In this document: positions 1 to 8,212 of the stretch, piece by piece
How positions within the stretch are numbered: position 1 is the first letter of the stretch
How the letters are laid out: each line of letters opens with the position of its first letter
Source of the DNA: Methanobacterium sp.
GTDB lineage: Archaea; Methanobacteriota; Methanobacteria; Methanobacteriales; Methanobacteriaceae
NCBI GenBank assembly: GCA_021372715.1
Contig: JAJFTX010000203.1
Span: forward strand, 1-35,774
DNA length: 35,774 nt
Direction: 5' to 3'
Made by a program: the position numbers and the translations under genes
The notes under the pieces: generated by a model
Database searches by the model: none
Seen by the model: only the letters and a program-made list of their open reading frames with translations
What the model was told of the DNA's origin: nothing

Positions 1-2
1 AA

Positions 3-527
3 AACTTTAAAAGACCTTCCGGAGAAGTTGAAGGACTAATGAAACTGTTTAAACATAATTTTGAAACCATAGCCCAGAATAAAAGGATTCATAAAAATGA
101 AGTAAAATTAAAAGCTGTGGGGAAGTTAGAACTCTTACCAGATGATGTTAGGGAAGCAATAAAAATTGCAGAAGAAGTTACCAGCAAATACAATAAAAGG
201 CAAGTTAACATCGCTATAGGATATGATGGACGTTTGGAGATAGTTGATGCTATAAAAAAGATAGCAAACGAGGTTAAAAGTGGTAAACTGGATCCTGAAG
301 AAATTGATGAAAAAATAGTTAATGAAAACCTATACACTGCGGGAATGGTAGATCCCAACTTGATTATAAGAACCAGTGGGGAAGAAAGACTCAGCGGATT
401 CCTATTATGGCAATCATCATATTCAGAATTATATTTCTGTGACAGCTTATGGCCTGAACTCAGGAAAGTGGACTTTTTACGTGCTCTGAGATCTTATCAG
501 CAAAGAGAAAGAAGATTCGGTGTTTAA
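3..527 (+). CDS. uppS: Polyprenyl (undecaprenyl) diphosphate synthase, C-terminal part
   Basis: This is the 3' portion of a cis-prenyltransferase gene; the frame is open to the left edge, so the start and the N-terminal catalytic MDGNRR-type motif are missing. The enzyme condenses isopentenyl diphosphate onto an allylic diphosphate to make the long polyprenyl carrier used for glycan assembly at the membrane. The visible part carries the hallmark C-terminal motif IIRTSGEERLSGFLLWQSSY followed by SELYF and a WPE element, which bind the diphosphate and form the dimer interface. The residues before the first internal ATG (NFKRPSGEVEGLM) match the usual family context, so the ATG at 39 is not the true start. 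tatD follows 56 bases downstream on the same strand, so co-transcription is possible. Confidence 0.93.
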   Translation, partial: NFKRPSGEVEGLMKLFKHNFETIAQNKRIHKNEVKLKAVGKLELLPDDVREAIKIAEEVTSKYNKRQVNIAIGYDGRLEIVDAIKKIANEVKSGKLDPEEIDEKIVNENLYTAGMVDPNLIIRTSGEERLSGFLLWQSSYSELYFCDSLWPELRKVDFLRALRSYQQRERRFGV

Positions 528-583
528 ACTACTGATTTTTATATACATTTTCATTTCTCATTATAATATAAAAGGTGAATTTA

Positions 584-1339
584 TTGATCGACGCCCACTG
601 TCATGTTGATTTTAAGGAATACAACCGGAACCGGGAAGAGGTAATGGAAAGAGCACAGGATAGACTGGATGCAATCATAAATTCAGGAGCAAGTTTAGGC
701 GGTAATCGGCGGACATTGAAGCTTGCAAATGAATATCCGGGATTTTTGTATCCATCTTTAGGTTTCCATCCAAAAAACGCACAAAAAGCAGATTCAATTA
801 TCATTGAACAATCAATCCAAGAAATAGAAAATAATATAGATAAAATTGTAGCATTGGGTGAGACTGGTCTTGATTTTCATGGTTTAGAGGATGAAGAAAA
901 TAAAAAAAAGCAGAAATCAGTTTTTGAAACTTTTTTAGAATTAGCTGCAGAATATCAACTGCCCTTGGTGATCCATGCCCGTGATGCAGAGAGAAAAGCA
1001 CTGGATATGGTAAAAAAACAGGGTCTTAATGAGGTCATATTTCATTGTTATGGGGGTGATGCCAAAACAGCAAGTTTAATTGTAGAGGAAGGTTACTATA
1101 TTTCCCTATCAACCATAATTTGTTTCTCCAAACATCATCAGGACCTGGCCGGGAAAATACCCCTTTCAAACATATTAACAGAAACTGATAGTCCATATTT
1201 ATCCCCTTTTAAAGGTAGAAATGAACCTGCATTTGTGAAAGAGGTGTTGAAGACATTATCACAGGTAAAGGACATCTCCCTAGTTGAAGTTGATGGAATA
1301 ACTCAAAAAAATATCAAAAAAGTTTTTAGATTAAAATAA
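584..1339 (+). CDS. tatD: TatD family metal-dependent hydrolase
   Basis: TatD proteins are two-metal amidohydrolase-fold enzymes, usually 3'-5' DNases or deoxyribonuclease-like hydrolases. The protein opens with the metal-binding IDAHCHVDF motif and continues with GETGLDFHG, IHARDAERKA, IFHCYGG and the C-terminal TETDSPYL motif, in family order and at family length (251 residues). I place the start at TTG 584: a GGTGA Shine-Dalgarno lies at 574-578, five bases before it, and gives the typical MIDAHCH beginning. A GTG at 575 is in frame and would add three residues but has no upstream ribosome site and overlaps the SD. The gene converges with the CMD-family gene ending at 1358. Its exact substrate cannot be told from sequence. 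Confidence 0.9.
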   Translation: MIDAHCHVDFKEYNRNREEVMERAQDRLDAIINSGASLGGNRRTLKLANEYPGFLYPSLGFHPKNAQKADSIIIEQSIQEIENNIDKIVALGETGLDFHGLEDEENKKKQKSVFETFLELAAEYQLPLVIHARDAERKALDMVKKQGLNEVIFHCYGGDAKTASLIVEEGYYISLSTIICFSKHHQDLAGKIPLSNILTETDSPYLSPFKGRNEPAFVKEVLKTLSQVKDISLVEVDGITQKNIKKVFRLK

Positions 1340-1357
1340 AATTAGAATTAACCTTTT

Positions 1358-1735
1358 TCATTTATCCAATCTGCTGAAGACTTCTTTCGCATTGGTCATA
1401 CCATTAATAGCTGCTGGAAAACCAGCATAAACTGCCATCTGCATTATTACTTCTACTATTTCATCGCGGGTACATCCAGCATTTAATGCACCTTCAATAT
1501 GACTTTGCAGTTGGAGAGGGGCATTTCCTAAGGCTGTAAGAGCTGCTATGGTTGCCATCTCCCTAGATTTTGCATCCAGTCCTGGACGGGTGTAAATATC
1601 TCCATATGCAAATTCAGCAACATAACGCGCCAGATCAGGTGCTATGTCCTCTAAATTCTCTTTTAATTTCTTATAATTTTCAGGATTCTGTTTTTCCAGA
1701 TGTTCAATACCTTTCTGAAAGCGTTTTTTCTCCAT
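1358..1735 (-). CDS. Carboxymuconolactone decarboxylase (CMD) family protein
   Basis: A 125-residue all-helical CMD/AhpD-fold protein. The core runs from about residue 58 to 115, with E59, H79 and the conserved NAG-C-TRDEIVEVIMQMAVYAGFP stretch around residues 86-107. The position where AhpD relatives carry a CxxC pair holds no cysteines; only Cys88 is present, just after the NAG turn. A thiol peroxidase mechanism of the AhpD type is therefore unlikely, and it sits closer to the decarboxylase-like subfamily common in methanogens, whose substrates are mostly unknown. The ATG is preceded by an AGGAG site. It is transcribed divergently from the methyltransferase gene at 1903, across an intergenic region with two pairs of direct repeats. 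Confidence 0.85.
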   Translation of the reverse strand: MEKKRFQKGIEHLEKQNPENYKKLKENLEDIAPDLARYVAEFAYGDIYTRPGLDAKSREMATIAALTALGNAPLQLQSHIEGALNAGCTRDEIVEVIMQMAVYAGFPAAINGMTNAKEVFSRLDK

Positions 1736-1799
1736 ATAATTTCTCCTGGTTTTTTTGGAATATTTTTCTGAATATGTTTATCATTTTTAATGAAAGATA

Positions 1800-1823
1800 G
1801 TTTGTATAAGATGGTTTGTATAA
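1800..1823. repeat. Direct repeat GTTTGTATAA (two copies)
   Basis: The 10-base unit GTTTGTATAA occurs at 1800-1809 and again at 1814-1823, a 14-base period, in the divergent promoter region between the CMD gene and the methyltransferase gene. The second copy runs into a TATA-like GTATAAATAAA. It may be a regulator site or simply two overlapping promoter elements; no function is proven. Confidence 0.45.
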
Positions 1824-1858
1824 ATAAAAATATTTGATTGTGGTTTAAATTTTTCCAT

Positions 1859-1893
1859 AAATTAATTAAGAATTAGCACAAAATTAATTAAGA
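1859..1893. repeat. Direct repeat AAATTAATTAAGA (two copies)
   Basis: AAATTAATTAAGA occurs at 1859-1871 and 1881-1893, two full DNA turns (22 bases) apart, just upstream of the methyltransferase ribosome site. Each copy contains the palindrome TTAATTAA. This spacing suits two protomers binding one face of the helix, but the AT-only composition makes chance plausible. Confidence 0.45.
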
Positions 1894-1902
1894 GGATTTA
1901 TA

Positions 1903-2694
1903 ATGGATAGAATCTCATTTGACAGTTATATTAAATCTTTTGAAGTATTTGGCCAATATTCAGAAGAATACGGATATCAACTGGATCATTTACTCGCTCT
2001 TGAAGATTCCTTAAAAGAAGGTTTTTCTATTTTAGATATAGGGGCGGGCACTGGTTTTTTTATTAGAGATTTCCTTAAAAGATGCAGGATCAATCCCTCC
2101 CATTATACTGCCATAGAACCCTCAAAGGATCATGTGAATAAATTAAAAAGGAATCTTGATGAGTTTTCACTGGAATTAAATGCATATAATAATATATTTA
2201 CTCCTGAAACTGTTCTTGATAGGAAATTTGATCTGATTATCATGTCACATTCTTTATACTGGTTTTTACCCGACCCTGAACCCTACATTTTAAACGCTCT
2301 TAAATTCATGGAGAATAATGGTAGGTTGGTGATGTACTTACAAACTCCCTACACCGCTTCGCATATTTTAAATCTCTTGTTTGATAAAAAATTACCTAAA
2401 AACAGAGCGCCTAGTCACGAGATAAATAGTTGGGCGGTCATGGACATACTAGATAAGAATAATATTAAATATGAAATATCTAATCTGCCTGGAACCTTTC
2501 GAGCTAATGATATATTTAAAAAAAAGAATCAATGGATATTAAATAAGGTTATTTCCTTTTTCTTTGCTGTGGAGGCTGGATCCTTAGATGAAAAGATAAA
2601 ATCACGGGCTGAAGAGGCGATGAAGATGCTTTCTTATAAGCAGGGGAATGATCTTAAGTTGAATATGGAAGTAGGAGCCATAACCGTATATTAA
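1903..2694 (+). CDS. Class I SAM-dependent methyltransferase
   Basis: A 263-residue protein with a seven-strand Rossmann-type methyltransferase core. Motif I, ILDIGAGTGFF, lies at residues 43-53; an acidic strand-2 end appears in the AIEPSKDHV segment; and the FDLIIMSHSLYWFLPDPE stretch matches motif IV of the type 11/12 methyltransferases. The C-terminal third (VMDILDKNNIKYE onward) looks like the substrate-covering region and has no family signature I recognise. The ATG has a GAGGA site at 1892-1896. arfC begins 38 bases downstream on the same strand, so the two may share a transcript, but the substrate cannot be inferred from that. Confidence 0.85.
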   Translation: MDRISFDSYIKSFEVFGQYSEEYGYQLDHLLALEDSLKEGFSILDIGAGTGFFIRDFLKRCRINPSHYTAIEPSKDHVNKLKRNLDEFSLELNAYNNIFTPETVLDRKFDLIIMSHSLYWFLPDPEPYILNALKFMENNGRLVMYLQTPYTASHILNLLFDKKLPKNRAPSHEINSWAVMDILDKNNIKYEISNLPGTFRANDIFKKKNQWILNKVISFFFAVEAGSLDEKIKSRAEEAMKMLSYKQGNDLKLNMEVGAITVY

Positions 2695-2732
2695 TCTGGT
2701 AATTTAAATGAATAATGTAATGAGGGAATGAT

Positions 2733-3395
2733 ATGGAACCATATGTTATCTTAAATGCTGCTATGACATTAGATGGTAAAATAGCCACCAGAACAGGTAG
2801 TTCTGAAATATCAGGTCCAGAAGATCTTATAAGGGTACACCAACTGAGGAAGGATCTGGATTCTATAATGATAGGTATTAACACGGTTTTGAAAGACGAT
2901 CCACGTTTAACTGTTCATAAAATTCCATCTCAAAAATCTGATAATCCATTAAGGGTGGTTACAGATAGTAAAGCTAGAACACCTTTAAATTATCGTATTT
3001 TAAACGATGAAGCACCTACATTAATTGCTGTTTCACAAAAAGCTCCTAGAGATAAAATTAATGAATTAATTAATAAAGGAAAGAATGTGGATGTTATATT
3101 GACTGGTGAAAAAAGAGTAAATCTTACTATCCTGATGGATGAGCTGGCCCAAAGGGGCATTCGAACATTGATGCTGGAGGGTGGTTCCACTTTAAATTTT
3201 TCCATGCTACAGGAGGGCTTGGTGGATGAAGTGAGAGTTTGTGTTGCGCCTCTAATTGCTGGAGGGGTGGATGCTAAAACACTGGTGGATGGTTATGGAG
3301 TGGATTTAATGAGGGATGCATTTAAGCTGGAACTTGTAAAAAAATATGAGTTAGGTAAAGATTTGGTTCTGGAATATAAAGTTATAAATTTCTAG
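2733..3395 (+). CDS. arfC: 2,5-diamino-6-ribosylamino-4(3H)-pyrimidinone 5'-phosphate reductase
   Basis: The archaeal ArfC/RibD C-terminal-like reductase converts the ribosylamino-pyrimidinone phosphate to its ribitylamino form using NADPH, an early step of riboflavin and F420 synthesis. The 220-residue length suits the stand-alone archaeal enzyme, which lacks the bacterial RibD deaminase domain. Motifs seen: NAAMTLDGKIATRTG at residues 7-21, the SIMIGINTVLKDDPRLTV stretch near residues 44-61, and LMLEGGSTLNF near 145-156, all typical of the dihydrofolate-reductase-like fold. A GAGGGA site precedes the ATG. The preceding pathway enzyme, ArfB, is also in this window at 20214-20906. Its 3' end converges with the small membrane protein gene ending at 3405. 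Confidence 0.93.
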   Translation: MEPYVILNAAMTLDGKIATRTGSSEISGPEDLIRVHQLRKDLDSIMIGINTVLKDDPRLTVHKIPSQKSDNPLRVVTDSKARTPLNYRILNDEAPTLIAVSQKAPRDKINELINKGKNVDVILTGEKRVNLTILMDELAQRGIRTLMLEGGSTLNFSMLQEGLVDEVRVCVAPLIAGGVDAKTLVDGYGVDLMRDAFKLELVKKYELGKDLVLEYKVINF

Positions 3396-3404
3396 GATAC
3401 TCTA

Positions 3405-3566
3405 TCAATAGCTTTTTTTAAGTAGTAAAAAGTATATTCCTGCTATTATTAATGCAATGGCGATAATCCATACCAAATAAACATAGAACCATGGTACTGC
3501 CAGCATAACTACAATAATCAAAATTCCCACGATTAAGTATACTATTCCCATTAATTTATCATTCAT
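3405..3566 (-). CDS. Small hydrophobic membrane protein, 53 residues
   Basis: An uninterrupted 53-codon frame starts at ATG 3566 and ends at TGA 3405-3407. It has a strong GAGGTG ribosome site seven bases before the ATG, which makes a chance frame unlikely. The translation begins MNDKLMGIVYLIVGILII and ends IAGIYFLLLKKSY. It holds two hydrophobic segments, about residues 6-25 and 29-49, split by a PWFYVY turn, with lysines at the C-terminal end, so a two-helix hairpin in the membrane is predicted. Similar tiny membrane proteins are common in Methanobacteriales, but I do not recognise a function. It lies downstream of the PHP-domain gene on the same strand (59-base gap). Confidence 0.75.
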   Translation of the reverse strand: MNDKLMGIVYLIVGILIIVVMLAVPWFYVYLVWIIAIALIIAGIYFLLLKKSY

Positions 3567-3625
3567 AACCAACACCTCAAAATTCTGTTATTATTTATTT
3601 TTTTTTTTAACTATTTAAAATGGGT

Positions 3626-4279
3626 TTATTTATTTAATATCCCCTTAGGATTATCCCTTAAGATTTGGGTGATGTACCTTTCTGGTACACCTGCACCTGT
3701 AAGTATTTTGCTGGCGGTTTCATAAGATATTAAATCCTGTGGTGCGTGGGTATCAGTATCCATAACCAGTTTTGCCCCAATTTCCAGAGCCATTTTAGCT
3801 ACATGTCCATTTGCCAGACAATGACCTTTTCTAGAGCTTATTTCCAAAGCAACATCATTATCTTTAGCTATTTCAGCTTCTTTGGCTGTAATAAGTCCTG
3901 GATGAGCAAGTATATCAATTTCTGGACAGTTTACTGCAGTAAAATTTGTCCCTTCAATAACTGGTTCCACCAAGGTCTCCCCATGGACCACGATAATTTC
4001 TGCACCCATCTTCCTGGCTTCAAGGGCTAGTTTATCGATTATTTCTACAGGAGCATGGGTTATCTCTGCTCCGGGTATGATTTGGATGTCCCAGTTATCT
4101 TGTATATCGTTTACAGTGTTGATTATTTTCCCCACACAATCGATGTTTGACCCATCTACATGATCAGTTATGGCCACTGCTTCATGATTCAGTACTTGGG
4201 CCCTTCGAGCTATTTCTGAGGGTAGAAGCTCACCATCGCTGAAAATACTGTGAGTATGTAAATCTATTCTTCTTTTCAT
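3626..4279 (-). CDS. PHP-domain metal-dependent phosphoesterase (histidinol-phosphatase-like)
   Basis: A 217-residue PHP-fold protein. The first metal motif DLHTHSIFSDG is at residues 6-16 and the second, AITDHVDGSN, at 36-45; later metal ligands appear in VVHGET, ILAHPGL and the C-terminal MDTDTHAP. This is the arrangement of small archaeal PHP proteins annotated as histidinol-phosphatase-like, but assignment to histidine biosynthesis is not supported by any his gene nearby. Other PHP proteins act on nucleotides or sugar phosphates. The start ATG has a GTGAT-type site just upstream and is divergent from pantoate kinase across 121 bases. Confidence 0.85.
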   Translation of the reverse strand: MKRRIDLHTHSIFSDGELLPSEIARRAQVLNHEAVAITDHVDGSNIDCVGKIINTVNDIQDNWDIQIIPGAEITHAPVEIIDKLALEARKMGAEIIVVHGETLVEPVIEGTNFTAVNCPEIDILAHPGLITAKEAEIAKDNDVALEISSRKGHCLANGHVAKMALEIGAKLVMDTDTHAPQDLISYETASKILTGAGVPERYITQILRDNPKGILNK

Positions 4280-4400
4280 GAGAAATCACTCATATAATTA
4301 TATCAATGTATTATTTTAATGATTTTTTAAAAAATTACTATATTCAAGAAACTTTATAGTTATATTATCTTTTTAGCATAAATAATAATGGTGATGAGAT

Positions 4401-5303
4401 TTGAAAAGTTCCGTATTCGTTCCTTCACATATAACAGGGTTTTTTGAGATATTAGATCATCGGGATCCTTTAAAAAAAGGATCTAAGGGTGCAGGAGTTG
4501 TACTGGATAATGGAATTATAACCAATATAGAAATCACGGAAGGTTCTGGGAATGTTGATATTAAAATTAATGGAGATTCACGTTCAAAATTAGCATCAAT
4601 ATCGAATAAAACTGTAGAATTAATCAAAAATCGTTTCGAGTTGAGTGATAAAAAGATTAGTATTAAGCACCAGTTTAAAATACCTATTGGAACAGGATTT
4701 GGAGTTTCCGCTGCTTGTGCTCTAGGGACTTCAATGGGATTAGTCAAAGCTCTTGATCTTCCACTAACATATTATGGGGCTGGAGCAATAGCTCATCTAG
4801 CTGAAATAGAGATGAAAAGTGGATTAGGTGATGTGATAGCAGAGATGACTGGTGGCGTAGTTATAAGGACTCAAGAAGGTTCACCAGGATGGGGAAGGAC
4901 AGATAAAATAATACTAAATGATCTTCATCTAAATAATCATGAATTGTTTGTTATTAGTAAAACTTTGGGGGAAATCGAAACTTCCCATATAATAGAAGAT
5001 CCGATGTGGAAGAATAAGATAAACCATACTGGCAAAAGTTTATTAATAAAACTTTTAGAAACTCCGAATATTAAAACATTCATTGAATTATCCCGTAAAT
5101 TTGCAGAAGAAACTTCATTAATGAATTCTGAGCTTAGAGAAATTGTTGATGTATTAGAAGGGGAAACTCTTGGAGCTTCCATGGCTATGCTTGGAAACAC
5201 AGCATTTGCATTATCTAAAACACCAGATTCGAGTGTTGAAGGTGTGATAGTTTCTAAAATTGATTATGGGGGATGTAGATTAGTAGATGTTGATGGTCTT
5301 TAA
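4401..5303 (+). CDS. Pantoate kinase (archaeal GHMP family)
   Basis: This GHMP kinase matches archaeal pantoate kinase, which phosphorylates pantoate with ATP on the archaeal route to CoA; the next enzyme, phosphopantothenate synthetase, is not in the window. The N-terminal FVPSHITGFFEI segment and the glycine-rich ATP loop PIGTGFGVSAACALGTSMG (residues 95-113) are diagnostic, and the length (300) is right. The start is TTG 4401, supported by GGTGAT at 4390-4395 five bases before it. The gene converges tightly with the regulator gene ending at 5317. The GHMP family is certain; the pantoate specificity rests on recognising the archaeal subfamily. Confidence 0.88.
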   Translation: MKSSVFVPSHITGFFEILDHRDPLKKGSKGAGVVLDNGIITNIEITEGSGNVDIKINGDSRSKLASISNKTVELIKNRFELSDKKISIKHQFKIPIGTGFGVSAACALGTSMGLVKALDLPLTYYGAGAIAHLAEIEMKSGLGDVIAEMTGGVVIRTQEGSPGWGRTDKIILNDLHLNNHELFVISKTLGEIETSHIIEDPMWKNKINHTGKSLLIKLLETPNIKTFIELSRKFAEETSLMNSELREIVDVLEGETLGASMAMLGNTAFALSKTPDSSVEGVIVSKIDYGGCRLVDVDGL

Positions 5304-5307
5304 AAAA
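5302..5307 (-). terminator. T6 tract after the winged-helix regulator gene
   Basis: On the minus strand a run of six T follows the regulator stop codon by about ten bases and overlaps the pantoate kinase stop codon. Oligo-T tracts are the usual archaeal termination signal. Confidence 0.4.
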
Positions 5308-5316
5308 GGATATTAT

Positions 5317-6111
5317 TTATTTTCTAACATCTTCAATTACATAATTAATAATTTCATTATCCAATTTTTGAGTTATACTGCCTGTCATCTTACCCACAGC
5401 AAATACCAGGACATTAAGACCTCTTTTGGCAGCTGCAACCGTTGCTTCTGGTGTTGCGAATTCAAAATCAGCTTTAATATTCAATTTTTGAGTAACCGCC
5501 CGGGAAACAGTCCCCATGATTCCAATCCGGTCAAATTTCCTCATTGGATCCTGCAGTATTCCTTTAATTTTCTCTAGGTCAGAAGATCTTGATCCACCCT
5601 GATTAATAGTTGGCAGTTTAATAATAACCACATTACCTGATTGAAGTTCTATTGTACCACTTAATTTGATTAAAGCCACATCTTCACATTTCTTAACATC
5701 ATTCAGCACTTCTGCATGGGCTGATGTTTCATGGCTGGTGGCGTATAGGGTTCCATCATCCATCTCTAACCAGACTCCATCTCCAGCACTATAATCTTCT
5801 CTTGCTATGGCCGGCCAGATGGATTTATAAGCGTTCATAGTATCCAATACTTGGTCTGCATATTTTCTAAGGTTCACTGCATCAGTTTTAACACTTTCAA
5901 TACCTTTTTTAGTTATCTTATAATTGCTGCGTCCTTTTCCTGTTTCCACCAATCCTTCATCTGCCAGACTCTTGATATTTTCCGATACTGCCTGCACGGT
6001 GATCCCCAACTTTTTGGCAATATCCTTCTGACGTAGATGAGGTTCCTGTTTAGCTATTTCAGCCAGTATCTGGAAATGAGTTAGTTCACCCTTCTTTTTA
6101 AAGACCTTCAT
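5317..6111 (-). CDS. Winged helix-turn-helix regulator with conserved archaeal C-terminal domain
   Basis: A 264-residue predicted DNA-binding protein. Residues 10-75 form a MarR/ArsR-like winged helix (RQKDIAKKLGITVQAVSENI is the recognition helix-turn-helix, followed by a GKGRSNYKITKKG wing). Residues 95-264 form a larger domain containing GDGVWLEMDDGTLYAT, a VALIKLSGTIELQSGNVVIIKLP strand pair and a Rossmann-like RIGIMGTVSRA/LNVLVFAVGKM section. I recognise the architecture as one found widely in methanogens but not its ligand. The upstream ATGTA-N4-TACAT palindrome at 6126-6139 could be its own operator. The family assignment is good; the role is unknown. Confidence 0.8.
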   Translation of the reverse strand: MKVFKKKGELTHFQILAEIAKQEPHLRQKDIAKKLGITVQAVSENIKSLADEGLVETGKGRSNYKITKKGIESVKTDAVNLRKYADQVLDTMNAYKSIWPAIAREDYSAGDGVWLEMDDGTLYATSHETSAHAEVLNDVKKCEDVALIKLSGTIELQSGNVVIIKLPTINQGGSRSSDLEKIKGILQDPMRKFDRIGIMGTVSRAVTQKLNIKADFEFATPEATVAAAKRGLNVLVFAVGKMTGSITQKLDNEIINYVIEDVRK

Positions 6112-6125
6112 AATCCACCTAGATA

Positions 6126-6139
6126 ATGTAATAATACAT
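6126..6139. promoter_or_regulatory. Palindrome ATGTA-N4-TACAT upstream of the regulator
   Basis: A 5-base-arm inverted repeat lies 15-28 bases before the start of the winged-helix regulator gene, a position where binding would block transcription. The arms are short, so this is only a candidate autoregulatory site. Confidence 0.3.
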
Positions 6140-6308
6140 ACATAATATTGATTTTTAATTTTAAATAGTTTTCAAAAATTATTAAGTTAAAAATTGACCA
6201 GAATAAATTAAAATATATATTTCATTATTGGAATGTTAAATTATGTCTAATTGGCCCTAAAATAAACTATAAATGCATTAATTTTTAATTATGGAATTAT
6301 AAGAGATC

Positions 6309-7709
6309 TTAAACTATTCCATTCAATGAATTATCAAATATTTTAAGGAATTCATCTACCTTGGATTCAGGTATATAAGCTCCACAGGCTACTGAATGCC
6401 CTCCTCCACTACCACCAACTTTTCCTGCAACTTTCTTAATCATGTTCCCAAAATGAATACCGTCGTAGGCTAGTAGACGTGAACATCGTAATGAAACCTT
6501 GATACCCTCTTTTTCATCACTTACATCAGTAAAACCTATTATTGGTTTTCTCCAATCACCGTGACTTAGAAGCATCCCGGTTATGGTTCCAATAACTTCG
6601 CTTTTTATCCCGTTTCCTTCGAAATACTGGAGATTATCCAGTTTATTTATTCTTTCTTCTTCTCTTAACCATTCCATCTTCTGGGCCAGATATCTTCTGT
6701 GTTTTCTTGCCAGTTTCTCCATATCCTTCAAAGCGAGTTTTCTATTTCCTTTTAATACTTCCAGGGCGATCTTATGTTCTTTATTCCGACTACAGGCATT
6801 AATGGCTGTTGAGAATTCGCTGGCATCCCTTAGGGGAGTGTATCTTTGTTCGTTTAAGAATTCGTAAGCATCTCCAGATACTAGCTGGGGAATATGTTTA
6901 ACATATCTCTGGGGAACCTCTCGGGTTAGCATCCTTACCAGTTCTGAGAAAATTCTCTTCTTCTCCTCCATATCCAAATCATATAGGGTGCGTTGTTTAC
7001 CGTCGTTATAAGTGGGTATTCCCAGTTTCTTCAATAGTAAAATACATTCATTACGATTATTAGTTATGGGAAGTTTTACATCTCCAAAATAAGAAAGAGC
7101 AACAAAAAGAGGACGGGTCTGTCTTCCGTAAATGGAAAGGTCGTAACTGGAGTGTACCATTTTGTTGGAAATGCTGTCTTGAAGTATTTCATGATTCAAA
7201 CCATGTAACTTGCCAGTGAGGCTGTCTTGCATATCACCTACAGCACTTAAAACACCCATCCAACTTAGTTCATAAAATCCGAAGGTTTGGGCCAGAAGAT
7301 AAGACATACCCCCACCGGAAATTTGATATGATCCATCTATACCAAAATGATGGGGATTAAGCTCTAAGAAATTTCCATTGAATTGATTATGAGTGCGAAG
7401 GGGAGGGTGATGGTCTAAAATTAGGACTTTTGATGTTGATCTGGTGAATTTATCCAGATTCTGTCCTGAACCCAGGTCAGAAAAGATGGTTAACTCGTTT
7501 TCAGCACGTAAATCCTCTATCCTATCTAAACTTAGAAATTCGATTTCATGGTCTATTTCCAGCTTATCCATGGTCAATGAAAGTATTGCACCAGCAGATA
7601 ATCCATCACAATCTATATGACTGTATATCTTCACGTCTTCAGCATCTTTGACCATATTATATGCTTTTTCAAATCCTTTCTTCAACGTGGGGTCCTGATT
7701 TTTCACCAT
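6309..7709 (-). CDS. DHH-family phosphoesterase, archaeal RecJ-like nuclease
   Basis: A 466-residue DHH/DHHA1 protein of the archaeal RecJ-like group, whose characterised members are single-strand exonucleases that can associate with GINS at the replication fork. Visible motifs are SHIDCDGLSAGA near residues 30-41, an FSDLGSG segment, the signature ILDHHPP, and the DHHA1 motif GGSGGGHSVACGAYI near the C terminus. I choose the start at ATG 7709, because an AGGAGC site lies just before it; an in-frame ATG at 7763 would add 18 residues (MIQQLFYDVN...) without a ribosome site. A specific role (repair, replication or nucleotide hydrolysis) cannot be fixed from sequence. The gene stands alone between the regulator and srp19. 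Confidence 0.85.
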   Translation of the reverse strand: MVKNQDPTLKKGFEKAYNMVKDAEDVKIYSHIDCDGLSAGAILSLTMDKLEIDHEIEFLSLDRIEDLRAENELTIFSDLGSGQNLDKFTRSTSKVLILDHHPPLRTHNQFNGNFLELNPHHFGIDGSYQISGGGMSYLLAQTFGFYELSWMGVLSAVGDMQDSLTGKLHGLNHEILQDSISNKMVHSSYDLSIYGRQTRPLFVALSYFGDVKLPITNNRNECILLLKKLGIPTYNDGKQRTLYDLDMEEKKRIFSELVRMLTREVPQRYVKHIPQLVSGDAYEFLNEQRYTPLRDASEFSTAINACSRNKEHKIALEVLKGNRKLALKDMEKLARKHRRYLAQKMEWLREEERINKLDNLQYFEGNGIKSEVIGTITGMLLSHGDWRKPIIGFTDVSDEKEGIKVSLRCSRLLAYDGIHFGNMIKKVAGKVGGSGGGHSVACGAYIPESKVDEFLKIFDNSLNGIV

Positions 7710-7872
7710 GAATAAGCTCCTATAATAATAAACATTAACATCATAGAATAACTGTTGTATCAATTAATTTAACACATTATTGATTTTAATAACTTAAATA
7801 ACTTTCTAAATGAACGTAATTTTCGTATATTAGTATTATTAATCTAGAAATAAAACCTAACTTATGATTATG

Positions 7873-7879
7873 AAAAAAA
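7873..7879 (-). terminator. T7 tract after srp19
   Basis: On the minus strand CCCC is followed by a T-run shortly after the srp19 stop codon, a likely end for the cobA-hemD-srp19 transcript. Confidence 0.5.
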
Positions 7880-7891
7880 GGGGATTATGTT

Positions 7892-8164
7892 TTAATTTCT
7901 AAAACCCTTTATAGTATTACTTATTTTGATGAGAATTTCCCTTTTAGATTGGTTTTTATCCACAGTAACCCTTCCAGTACTTTCCCACCATGATTTAGGA
8001 TAGGATTTGTCTTTCTCTATTTCGGGATTAAGACCAAGCTTTCCTGCAGCCCGGGATATCTCTCTTAATTTAGGGTTGCTCACCGCGAAATTTTTGGGAA
8101 TTTTTCTTCCCTCTTTCTTAGTTTTTCCCGAATCAAGGTAAGCGGGCCAGATAATGGTTTTCAT
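7892..8164 (-). CDS. srp19: Signal recognition particle 19 kDa protein
   Basis: SRP19 binds 7S RNA and primes it for SRP54 docking in co-translational targeting of membrane and secreted proteins. The 90-residue protein has the archaeal SRP19 pattern: an N-terminal IIWPAYLDSGKTKKEGRKIP, then the SNPKLREISRAAGKLGLNPEI helix, then the basic KSYPKSWWESTGRVTV strand. Length is typical for archaea. It follows hemD on the same strand after 48 bases and may be co-transcribed. Neither the 7S RNA gene nor srp54 is in the window. Confidence 0.95.
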   Translation of the reverse strand: MKTIIWPAYLDSGKTKKEGRKIPKNFAVSNPKLREISRAAGKLGLNPEIEKDKSYPKSWWESTGRVTVDKNQSKREILIKISNTIKGFRN

Positions 8165-8212
8165 GATTTTACAACCTCAAAATTTTTTTGTATTGATTTA
8201 TTCATATTATTA

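Noticed and set aside
3597..3608. T-rich run downstream of the PHP gene as a terminator
   Set aside because: The T-run is on the plus strand while both flanking genes are on the minus strand, where it reads as A; it cannot end their transcripts.
4391..4397. GTGATGA resembling a C/D-box RNA C box
   Set aside because: It is the ribosome site of pantoate kinase; no matching D box (CTGA) at suitable distance.
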